From Pseudomonadota bacterium (GTDB lineage Bacteria > Pseudomonadota > Gammaproteobacteria > Burkholderiales > Burkholderiaceae), in contig CAUJJP010000209.1 of NCBI GenBank assembly GCA_963205525.1, positions 1 to 5,341 of the forward strand: DNA of 5,341 bases, given 5' to 3'. The translations under genes and the position numbers were made by a program. Positions within the stretch are counted from its first letter, which is position 1. The number at the start of each line of letters is the position of its first letter. Below, in pieces: positions 1-5,341 of the stretch. The notes under the pieces are model-generated. The model saw nothing but the letters and a program-made list of their open reading frames with translations. It ran no database searches and had not been told where the DNA came from.

Positions 1-161
1 GCGCGCAGCGCCTGCAGGATCTCGCGCGTGCCGTCGGTCGACGCGTTGTCGATGACGACCATCAGATCGACGTAGTGCAGGTTGTGCCGCACCATCGCCT
101 CGACGATGTCGGCCTCGTTCTTGACCATCGCGATGGCCAGCGCGTTCATGGGTCGGCTCAT
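1..161 (-). CDS. GT2-family glycosyltransferase, N-terminal fragment (runs off the left edge)
   Basis: The first 53 residues are visible and the rest lies outside the window. They match the start of a GT-A fold family 2 glycosyltransferase: a hydrophobic first strand (ALAIAMVKNEADIVE, about residues 7-21), then VVIDNASTDGTREIL (about 35-49). The V(K)NE and DNxSxDGT motifs are the usual nucleotide-sugar-binding signatures of this family. The catalytic DxD region is not in view. The ATG overlaps the stop of the upstream gene in the arrangement ATGA, so translation is probably coupled; a GAGG lies about 8 nt upstream. An in-frame ATG at codon 5 is an alternative start. As third gene of the minus-strand cluster it may extend a glycan begun by the TPR/GT41 protein, which is inferred from position. 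The family call is firm; donor and acceptor sugars cannot be told. Confidence 0.88.
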   Translation of the reverse strand, partial: MSRPMNALAIAMVKNEADIVEAMVRHNLHYVDLMVVIDNASTDGTREILQALR

Positions 162-1663
162 GCCATGGCCTCGGTCGTCGCTTGCTGCGTGACCCGAGAC
201 GGCAGCGGATCGTCTGCCAGCCCGCCGAAGTCGGGCTGCATGGTGCGCGCCACCATGCGCTCCTGAAGCGTGGTCTCGACCTTCTCCAGCGTCACCTGCA
301 TGAAGGCCGCCCGCTCGCGCGGCGCCTCCTTCATGTCGAGGTCGCGGTAGCACGAGGCCACCATCGAGAAGCGGTGCGCGAACCAGCCCAGGTACCAGAA
401 CCAGTCCGTGTAGTAGATCCAGGAGTTCTCGTTCAGCGCCCGCACGTGCGTCGGGTCCTGCCAGGCGGTGGCGGCGTGCTCGTAGGGCACCACGATCTCG
501 AAGCGGCCGCCGGTTTCCAGCAGCGTCAGGCAGCTCGTCATCAGCTGCGGCAGGTCGGCCACGTGCTCCAGCACGTTGTCGGCGAAGATGGTTTTCAGCT
601 GTCCCTCGTGCAGCTCCAGCGCGCCGGCGTAGGCGCTGCGGGTGGACACAGGCCATTGCTGCGGCTGCGCCAGATCGAGCAGCAGGTCGGGCTCGGCGCG
701 GTCGAGCACGTCCAGGTTCAGCCAGCCGGGCTTGTAGGACTTGCCCGAGCCCAGGTTCAGCTGGGTCGGCCGCCAGGGCCCTTGGGGCCGCTGCTCGCGA
801 TGCACGGCTGCGAAGCCGCAGGCGAAGGCCATCACGTCCGCGTAGTGCTCGATCGGGTCGGCCGCGCGGAAGGCCTGGACTCCGGCCTGCGCCGCCTGCT
901 GCCACGCCGGGCTGCCGAACTCGCGGCCGAAAAAGGCCTCCAGGTCGGTCTCGTCGAACCAGGACACGGTCTCCTCGAAGACCGGGTGCGCCGCCCGGGC
1001 GCCACGCTCGCAGACCACCGGCGTGCCCAGCGACAGGCAGTGCGAGACGCGCACCTGCTCGAATCGCGCGCTCGGGTAGTAGTGCAGGTTGACCACCGCC
1101 CGCGCCTGCTTGATGAACTCGTCGCGCTCGGGGCCGTACAGCGGGCTGTCGAAGGTCACCACCGTCCGCCCGCAGGCCTCGATGCGCTCCAGCATGGCGC
1201 GCCGCCTCGGGTTCATGCTGCCGAAGAACAGGAGGTCGATCGGCCGCTCGTCCAGCGGCAGCAACGACTGGGGCTGCAGATAGGGTGCGTGCCAGATCGG
1301 CGCCACCGGCACATCCGCCGGGTCGCCCGCGTAGGCGGCGACGTTGTCGGGGTCGTAGTCGATCACCGCCGAGCTGCGCAGCAGCTCCAGATAGGCCGGG
1401 CTGACCGCGGCACCGCCGTCGCCGATCTGCTCCAGGTTGACGAAGATGCAGCTGTAGCGCTGGCGCAGCGAGGCGTCGAACCCGAGGTGGGCGCCGAACA
1501 CGAAGTTGACCGCGTCGTGGCGCAGCCGGTTCTTGGCCATCGTCACCTGGGCGCCGACGCGGCGCAGCTGATGGCGCAGGTAGCGTGCCGGGTCCAGCAG
1601 TCCCAGCGAATGCACATAGCCCGCGGGCTGGACGATGGAAAGGTGGACGGGTGGCAGATCCAT
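158..1663 (-). CDS. Two-domain glycosyltransferase-like / SAM-dependent methyltransferase fusion protein
   Basis: This 501-aa cytosolic protein has no signal peptide or membrane segment. Residues about 1-285 resemble a GT-B glycosyltransferase of the CgeB/group-1-like kind: an early YLRHQLRRVGAQV segment, IDLLFFGSMNPRRR (142-155) at the expected start of the C-terminal Rossmann half, and ARFEQVRVSHCLSLGTPVVCE (199-219), which resembles the donor-binding glutamate region. Residues about 300-440 form a class I methyltransferase: motif I LNLGSG (302-307), NLD (316-318) and FADNVLEHV (360-368), as in predicted methyltransferases of the type 11 group, then GGRFEIVVP (385-393). The ATG at 1663 is the first standard start after an in-frame stop; the ribosome site is weak. 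It lies 86 bp after the TPR/GT41 gene and overlaps the next gene by 4 bp, so the three are probably one operon. A role in building and methylating a flagellin glycan is inferred. An LPS or other surface-glycan role is possible. Confidence 0.82.
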   Translation of the reverse strand: MDLPPVHLSIVQPAGYVHSLGLLDPARYLRHQLRRVGAQVTMAKNRLRHDAVNFVFGAHLGFDASLRQRYSCIFVNLEQIGDGGAAVSPAYLELLRSSAVIDYDPDNVAAYAGDPADVPVAPIWHAPYLQPQSLLPLDERPIDLLFFGSMNPRRRAMLERIEACGRTVVTFDSPLYGPERDEFIKQARAVVNLHYYPSARFEQVRVSHCLSLGTPVVCERGARAAHPVFEETVSWFDETDLEAFFGREFGSPAWQQAAQAGVQAFRAADPIEHYADVMAFACGFAAVHREQRPQGPWRPTQLNLGSGKSYKPGWLNLDVLDRAEPDLLLDLAQPQQWPVSTRSAYAGALELHEGQLKTIFADNVLEHVADLPQLMTSCLTLLETGGRFEIVVPYEHAATAWQDPTHVRALNENSWIYYTDWFWYLGWFAHRFSMVASCYRDLDMKEAPRERAAFMQVTLEKVETTLQERMVARTMQPDFGGLADDPLPSRVTQQATTEAMA

Positions 1664-1749
1664 GACGACGCTTTCAGGCGGCGCGGCACAGGCGCCATGG
1701 CGTCCATCATGCGCGAGAGCGCCCGCCCCTCATCGCCCGAGAACCGGCG

Positions 1750-3750
1750 TCAAGCGGCCTCAGTTCCTGCTGCCGCCAGGGCTGTCGGCGGCAGCCCGTC
1801 CACCCAGCGCTGGACCATGCACCCGAACAGATCGCCGAGCTCGCGCGCCATCCTCTCGCTGTCAAAGAGCGCCAGGTCGAGCCGGTTCTGCCACAGGTGC
1901 TCGCGGCAGGTCGTCAGGCGCGCGCGATCCGGGCCCGCCAGCGCCACCGCCTGTTCGACGTAGGCCGTGATGCCCTCCACCACCAGTTCCGGCAGACCCG
2001 CGGCGTGCACCAGGCTGGCCGCCACCCGTGAGGCAAAGCCGCCGCCGCAGATGGTCAGCACCGGCAGCCCCATCCACAGGGCGTCGTTGCAGGTGGTGTG
2101 GGCGCCGCAGGGAAAGCTGTCGAGGAACAGATCGGCCTGCGGCAGCCGTGCCAGGTGCTGTGGCTGCGACACGAAGGGCGCGAAGATCAGGCGCTCGGGG
2201 TCCACGCCGCGCTGCTGCGCCTGCGCACGCAGGCGCTCGCGCGCCTCGGGCTCGGGCACCAGCAGCCACAGAACGCTGCCGGGGCTGCGCTGCAGGATGT
2301 GGCACCAGGCGTCGAACATCGGCTCGATGATCTTGTAGCTCTGGTTGAAGCTGGCAAAGACGAAGGCGTCCTCCGGCAGGCCACATTCGGCGCGGCTTTG
2401 CACCGGATCGGGATGCTCGCGCGCGGCGTCGGTCGGCTGGTAGCAGGCCGGCAACTGGGCGATGTGCTCGCTGAAATGCGCGCCGTGCGCCAGCGGCGTG
2501 ACCACCGGGTCGCCGATGATGTAGTCGATGTAGTCGGCCCCGGTGCTGGCGGGATAGGCCAGCCACGATGCCTGAACCGGCGCCGGGCGCAAGGCGAACA
2601 GCCCCAGCCGCGACTTGCCGGTGTAGCCGCACAAGTCCACCAGCAGCGCGATGCCGTCGTCGCGGATGCGCGCGGCCATCTGCTCCGGGATCATGCTGCG
2701 GGTGTCCACCAGCAGGTCGCCTGCCGCTCGCACGCGCCGGCTCAGCGGCGTGCCGTCGTCCTCGCCGTGCGAGTACAGCACGATCTCGAAGCGGCGGCGG
2801 TCGATGCGCTCCAGCACCTGCACCAGCAGGATGCTGGTGGCGTGGTTGCGGAAATCGGCCGAGACGAAGCCGACCCGGATGCGCCCGCACTGCAGCGCAT
2901 GCACGGCCTGCGGGTAGCCCTCCGGCCCGCTTGGCGGCGGCTCCCAGCACGCCAGGGCACGCGCCTCACGGGCGATCCGTGTCGCCTCCAGGCTGGCCAG
3001 GCCGAGCATGAGCGCCGGGTCGTCGATCACCGCGAGCATGGAAAAGGGGCTGAACGAGCTGGCCTCGCCGCGCTGCTGCGCGATCGCCAGCGCCTCGTCC
3101 ACGCGCGCCGCATCCTCGCCCTGGTGGCTCCAGTCGCAGGCATAGGCCGCGTAGTGCATGGCGTAGGTGGCGGCGGAGAGCTGCGCGGGGTCGAGGATCG
3201 CCGCCGTGCGAAAACACTCCGCCGCCTCCGAGTAGCGGCTGAGGTTGGCGAACGCGAAACCCAGCTGCAGATAGGCCTCGACATCGCCCGGGCAGGCGGC
3301 GAGCACGCGCAGCCAGTCGCCGGCGGCGGGCTGCCAGGAGTGCAGGGCCATGTGCAGTGCGCCGCTCAGACGCCAGTGCTGGTCGTCGCGCACGGAGGCC
3401 GGATCGAGCTGTTCCAGCGCCTGCAAGGCCTCCCGGTCGCGCAGGTTCAGGCGCAGCAGCTCGACCAGCAGATGGCAGGCCAGCGCCGAGCGGCGGTCGA
3501 TGTCGAAGGCCTTGCGTGCGCTGTGCATGGCCGATTCGAACTGCCGCAGCCGGCGTTCCACGCTCGCGCGGTTCATCCAGTACAGGGCGTCGCCGGGCGC
3601 GAGCCGGGTCGCCTTCTCCAGCAGCGGGAGCGCCTCGCGCTGGCGCCCGGCATTCACCAGCACGACGGCCCGCTGCCAGGCCGCGCGCGCCTGCGCCTGC
3701 TGACGCGGCGCGGTCTTCGCGCCCGGCCTGTCCAAGGTAGCGGTGATCAT
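1750..3750 (-). CDS. TPR-repeat O-GlcNAc-transferase-like (SPINDLY/GT41) protein O-glycosyltransferase
   Basis: This 666-aa cytosolic enzyme probably transfers a sugar from a nucleotide donor to Ser/Thr of a protein. Residues about 21-190 fit five successive 34-residue TPR units. Units 1, 2 and 5 are clear (e.g. AYLQLGFAFANLSRYSEAAE, 159-178) and units 3-4 are degenerate; TPRs in this family bind the protein acceptor. A linker with YACDWS (203-208) leads to the catalytic half: RIRVGFVSADFRNHATS (290-306), whose His303 aligns with human OGT His498; GYTGKSRLGLFALRPAPVQ (375-393); FNQSYKI (468-474), whose Lys473 aligns with human OGT Lys842; and CGAHTTCNDALWMG (548-561) followed by ASRVAAS. All key positions look intact. 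ATG 3750 is the first standard start in the frame; the ribosome site (GTGGA) is weak. The gene diverges from fliC, which makes flagellin the likeliest acceptor, by inference. The transferred sugar is unknown and need not be GlcNAc. Confidence 0.93.
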   Translation of the reverse strand: MITATLDRPGAKTAPRQQAQARAAWQRAVVLVNAGRQREALPLLEKATRLAPGDALYWMNRASVERRLRQFESAMHSARKAFDIDRRSALACHLLVELLRLNLRDREALQALEQLDPASVRDDQHWRLSGALHMALHSWQPAAGDWLRVLAACPGDVEAYLQLGFAFANLSRYSEAAECFRTAAILDPAQLSAATYAMHYAAYACDWSHQGEDAARVDEALAIAQQRGEASSFSPFSMLAVIDDPALMLGLASLEATRIAREARALACWEPPPSGPEGYPQAVHALQCGRIRVGFVSADFRNHATSILLVQVLERIDRRRFEIVLYSHGEDDGTPLSRRVRAAGDLLVDTRSMIPEQMAARIRDDGIALLVDLCGYTGKSRLGLFALRPAPVQASWLAYPASTGADYIDYIIGDPVVTPLAHGAHFSEHIAQLPACYQPTDAAREHPDPVQSRAECGLPEDAFVFASFNQSYKIIEPMFDAWCHILQRSPGSVLWLLVPEPEARERLRAQAQQRGVDPERLIFAPFVSQPQHLARLPQADLFLDSFPCGAHTTCNDALWMGLPVLTICGGGFASRVAASLVHAAGLPELVVEGITAYVEQAVALAGPDRARLTTCREHLWQNRLDLALFDSERMARELGDLFGCMVQRWVDGLPPTALAAAGTEAA

Positions 3751-3928
3751 CAGGATTCCACGGTTGATGCCCGCGGGAGGTGGCTGCGGGCGGGTTTTCT
3801 GCGGAATCGACTCTAGTGCCGGCGCGCGCGGCCGATTGGCTTGAACTGGCCCCGGAAGACCACGTTTTCATGCGCGCCGCAAGCCCGGGTCCATGCAGCT
3901 CCGCGCAACTTTTCTCGCTAAGCCAGGC

Positions 3929-3956
3929 TCAAGTTCGCGGCAGGCCTGACCGATAC
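3929..3956 (+). promoter_or_regulatory. Candidate sigma-28 (FliA) promoter for fliC
   Basis: TCAAGTTC (3929-3936), 12 bp, then ACCGATAC (3949-3956). The enterobacterial FliA consensus is TAAAGTTT-N11-GCCGATAA, so the CCGATA core is exact, the -35 block matches at TxAAGTT, and the spacer is 1 bp longer than ideal. FliA promoters normally drive flagellin genes, which fits the gene downstream. Transcription would start near 3962-3966, giving a leader of about 210 nt, longer than usual for fliC. Confidence 0.6.
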
Positions 3957-4081
3957 CCACTCCAACGGCGCTCGGGAAACCGGGCAACGTGGTCCGGTTG
4001 GCCGGCCGAAGTCCGAGAACGCGAGCAGATCGCTATCAGGACCTCACGGTTGACTAGCGCGGGCGGAATTGCGGGAAAGAC

Positions 4082-4125
4082 GCCGTGCGGCGCAAGCACA
4101 CGGCTCCTACCGGTGAAATCGCCGG
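4082..4125 (+). other. Two short hairpins in the fliC 5' leader
   Basis: GCCGTG (4082-4087) pairs with CACGGC (4099-4104) around an 11-nt loop. CCGGTG (4110-4115) pairs with CGCCGG (4120-4125), with one U-G pair and an AAAU loop. A second copy of TCGCCGG (4119-4125 and 4131-4137) offers an alternative partner for CCGGTG. The structures lie 35-80 nt before the ribosome site and do not cover it. Stems this short are common by chance in GC-rich DNA, so a regulatory role is only possible. Confidence 0.3.
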
Positions 4126-4160
4126 CCTCGTCGCCGGGAGTCCTATCAGCAACGTTTGAC

Positions 4161-4167
4161 TGGAGAG
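4161..4167 (+). promoter_or_regulatory. fliC ribosome binding site, decides the start
   Basis: TGGAGAG contains a GGAG core ending 6 nt before the ATG at 4172, which is ideal spacing. The second ATG at 4178 would sit 12 nt away. An in-frame TGA at 4157-4159 rules out any start further upstream. The resulting N-terminus MPMTINTN is typical of flagellins. Confidence 0.85.
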
Positions 4168-4171
4168 CACT

Positions 4172-5038
4172 ATGCCCATGACCATCAACACCAACGTGGC
4201 CTCGTTGAACGCGCAGCGCAACCTGACTGCTTCGAGTTCGTCCCTGTCCACGTCCATGCAGCGCCTGTCTTCGGGCCTGCGCATCAACAGCGCCAAGGAC
4301 GACGCCGCCGGGCTGGCGATCGCCGAGCGCATGAACGCCCAGGTGCGCGGCATGAACGTCGCCGTGCGCAACGCCAACGACGGCATCTCGCTGGCGCAGA
4401 CCGCCGAAGGCGCGCTGGGCAAGGTCGGCGAGTCGCTGCAGCGCATGCGCGAACTGGCGGTGCAGGCACGCAACGCCACCAACACCAGCGACGACCGCGA
4501 CTCGCTGGACAAGGAGTTCGGCGAACTGGCCAAGGAAGTGCAGCGCGTGCTGGGCGGCACCACCTTCAACGGCAAGAAGGTGCTCGGCGACGATGCCGGC
4601 ACCTCCATGACCTTCCAGGTCGGCGCCAACGTGACGACCAACGACGCGATCGAGATCAACACCACCAAGATGACGACCAACGCTGACATCACCAGCGTGG
4701 CCGGCACCGACAACACGGGCGCCGGACGCGCCACGATCGACTCCGCCGGCACCGCGTTGTCGATCGGCAGCGTGATCAGCAACATCGACACCGCGATCAA
4801 CAAGGTCAACAGCGAGCGCGCCACGCTGGGCGCCACCCAGGCCCGCTTCGAGTCGGTGATCGCCAACCTGCAGAGCTCGGTGGAGAACCAGTCCGCCGCC
4901 CGCGGCCGCATCATGGACACGGACTTCGCCTCCGAGACCGCGAACCTGAGCCGGGCGCAGATCCTGCAGCAGGCCGGCAGCGCGATGGTGGCGCAGGCCA
5001 ACCAGTTGCCGCAGCAGGTGCTGTCGCTGCTGCGCTGA
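4172..5038 (+). CDS. fliC: Flagellin, short form with reduced central domain
   Basis: This 288-aa protein is the flagellar filament subunit, exported by the flagellar type III system and polymerised outside the cell. The N-terminal D0/D1 part (about 1-140) has [14 protein letters not shown] (5-18), [21 protein letters not shown] (30-50) and [11 protein letters not shown] (89-99). The C-terminal part (about 205-288) has [14 protein letters not shown] (221-234), [18 protein letters not shown] (248-265) and the usual ending [10 protein letters not shown]. The TLR5-type surface positions Arg91, Leu95 and Glu115 are kept. Flagellins often run to about 500 aa; here D2/D3 is almost gone, leaving a linker of about 60 residues (140-200) with 18 Ser/Thr. 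There is no N-terminal signal peptide, as expected. A FliA-type promoter, a good ribosome site and a strong terminator indicate a single-gene unit. The divergent GT41 gene suggests the protein is O-glycosylated, by inference. Confidence 0.98.
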   Translation: MPMTINTNVASLNAQRNLTASSSSLSTSMQRLSSGLRINSAKDDAAGLAIAERMNAQVRGMNVAVRNANDGISLAQTAEGALGKVGESLQRMRELAVQARNATNTSDDRDSLDKEFGELAKEVQRVLGGTTFNGKKVLGDDAGTSMTFQVGANVTTNDAIEINTTKMTTNADITSVAGTDNTGAGRATIDSAGTALSIGSVISNIDTAINKVNSERATLGATQARFESVIANLQSSVENQSAARGRIMDTDFASETANLSRAQILQQAGSAMVAQANQLPQQVLSLLR

Positions 5039-5053
5039 GCCCGGGCCGGGCTC
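5037..5053 (+). repeat. Perfect inverted repeat overlapping the fliC stop codon
   Basis: GAGCCCG (5037-5043), loop GGC, CGGGCTC (5047-5053): a 7-bp GC-rich stem whose first two bases are the last two of the TGA stop. No T-run follows, so it is not itself a terminator. It may protect the 3' end of the mRNA, but chance is possible in this base composition. Confidence 0.5.
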
Positions 5054-5069
5054 ACGCCGGCAAAGCAAC

Positions 5070-5097
5070 CGCCGCCCCTCGGGGCGGCGTTTTTATT
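5070..5097 (+). terminator. Rho-independent terminator of fliC
   Basis: CGCCGCCC (5070-5077), loop CTCG, GGGCGGCG (5082-5089), then TTTTTATT. The 8-bp all-GC stem, tetraloop and T-run make a strong intrinsic terminator 31 nt after the fliC stop. Read on the minus strand, the stem is followed by GGTTGCTTTGCC, a poor U-tract, so it should be much weaker for the convergent CBS gene. Confidence 0.93.
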
Positions 5098-5117
5098 GCG
5101 GCGGCGTTGAGCCGGTC

Positions 5118-5341
5118 TCAGCCCGGCGCCGGGCTGCGCGTGTCCTCGGTGTCGTCGGCCGGCCAGTCGCGGATGTAGGCCTTGAGCATGCGGTTCTCGA
5201 AGTCCTGGCTCTCCACCACCGCCTTGGCGACGTCGTAGAACGAGATCACGCCCATCAGCGTGCGCCGTTCCAGCACCGGCATGTAGCGCGCGTGGCGCGC
5301 CAGCATCATGCGGCGCACCTCGTCGATCTCGGTCTCCGGGG
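5118..5341 (-). CDS. CBS-domain protein, C-terminal fragment (runs off the right edge)
   Basis: The last 73 residues are visible; the frame is open to the window edge, so the start lies outside. They cover the end of a CBS domain: EVRRMMLARHARYMPVLE, then GVISFYDVAKAVV. The RYMPV segment corresponds to the usual HLPV strand, and GVISFYD fits the G-h-h-S/T-x-x-D motif that contacts adenosyl ligands such as AMP, ATP or SAM. A tail with MLKAYIRDWP follows, ending in a polar, Pro-rich stretch. In-frame GTG and ATG codons in this part are internal, not starts. Small two-CBS proteins of about 140-150 aa with this ending are common in betaproteobacteria; their role is generally unknown and is probably energy or nucleotide sensing. 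The gene is convergent with fliC (79 bp between stops) and no link to flagella is evident. Confidence 0.88.
   Translation of the reverse strand, partial: PETEIDEVRRMMLARHARYMPVLERRTLMGVISFYDVAKAVVESQDFENRMLKAYIRDWPADDTEDTRSPAPG

Larger units (their letters stand above)
3751..4171. other. Divergent intergenic region between the glycosyltransferase operon and fliC
   Basis: This 421-bp stretch separates two divergent start codons. It holds one convincing promoter candidate facing fliC (3929-3956), the fliC leader with two short hairpins (4082-4104 and 4110-4125) and the fliC ribosome site. It is visibly less GC-skewed at codon positions than its neighbours, and the open frames crossing it have no recognisable protein content. 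I see no clear sigma-70, sigma-54 or sigma-28 promoter on the minus strand for the glycosyltransferase operon, so how that operon is switched on is not evident. Confidence 0.7.

Noticed and set aside
1693..1702. 10-bp perfect palindrome CGCCATGGCG in the gap between the TPR/GT41 and fusion genes
   Set aside because: No loop, no T-run and no repeat partner; expected by chance in this composition. The gap holds nothing else I can support.
182..1963. Long plus-strand open frame antisense to the fusion gene
   Set aside because: The translation is Arg/Gln/His-rich low-complexity with no recognisable domain, typical of the shadow frame opposite a high-GC gene. The minus-strand protein has clear family motifs.
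2098..3816. Long plus-strand open frame antisense to the TPR/GT41 gene
   Set aside because: Same reasoning: no domain content, and it follows the codon bias of the real gene on the other strand.
3812..3838. Second sigma-28-like site with GCCGATTG at 3831-3838
   Set aside because: The -10 block is fair, but the -35 position reads TCTAGTGC and lacks the TAAA core. It is also further from fliC than the better match at 3929-3956.
3780..4181. Plus-strand open frame (133 aa) across the intergenic region into the fliC start
   Set aside because: It covers the promoter and leader, has no ribosome site or recognisable content, and ends just inside fliC in another frame.
3929..5068. Minus-strand open frames antisense to fliC (379 and 333 aa)
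   Set aside because: They mirror the flagellin reading frame, begin inside the terminator region without a ribosome site, and show no family motifs.
1..5341. CRISPR arrays, tRNA/rRNA genes, insertion sequences, phage attachment sites
   Set aside because: No regularly spaced repeats, RNA-gene signatures, transposase motifs or flanking target duplications were seen.

Overview
The window comes from a GC-rich, flagellated proteobacterium. The strong G/C third-position bias and the flagellin termini ([17 protein letters not shown] at the start, [10 protein letters not shown] at the end) suggest a betaproteobacterium of the Burkholderiales. That placement is inferred from sequence style only; no marker gene is present.

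Layout. Positions 1-3750 hold three genes on the minus strand, read from right to left. The first is a 666-aa protein with TPR repeats followed by a SPINDLY/OGT-type (GT41) O-glycosyltransferase domain. After an 86-bp gap comes a 501-aa protein that joins a GT-B-like glycosyltransferase half to a SAM-dependent methyltransferase half. Last is the first 53 codons of a GT2-family glycosyltransferase, whose ATG overlaps the preceding stop codon (ATGA) and which runs off the left edge. Positions 3751-4171 are a 421-bp divergent intergenic region with a good candidate sigma-28 (FliA) promoter facing right, followed by a long leader of about 210 nt. Positions 4172-5038 encode a short, 288-aa flagellin (fliC), followed by a stop-codon hairpin and a strong intrinsic terminator. 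From 5118 to the right edge lies the C-terminal part of a CBS-domain protein on the minus strand, convergent with fliC.

How the genes may work together. The flagellin has the conserved D0/D1 termini but almost no D2/D3 domain. Its small central segment is rich in Ser/Thr. The divergent genes supply a protein O-glycosyltransferase (TPR plus GT41 with its key His and Lys kept), a glycosyltransferase-methyltransferase fusion, and a further GT2 enzyme. The simplest reading is a flagellin modification locus: the GT41 enzyme attaches the first sugar to flagellin Ser/Thr, and the downstream enzymes extend and methylate the glycan. Gene position and domain content support this, but nothing in the sequence proves the substrate. 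The CBS protein is probably unrelated to this function.

Other long open frames in the window (antisense to the glycosyltransferase genes and to fliC) are high-GC shadows and are not annotated.
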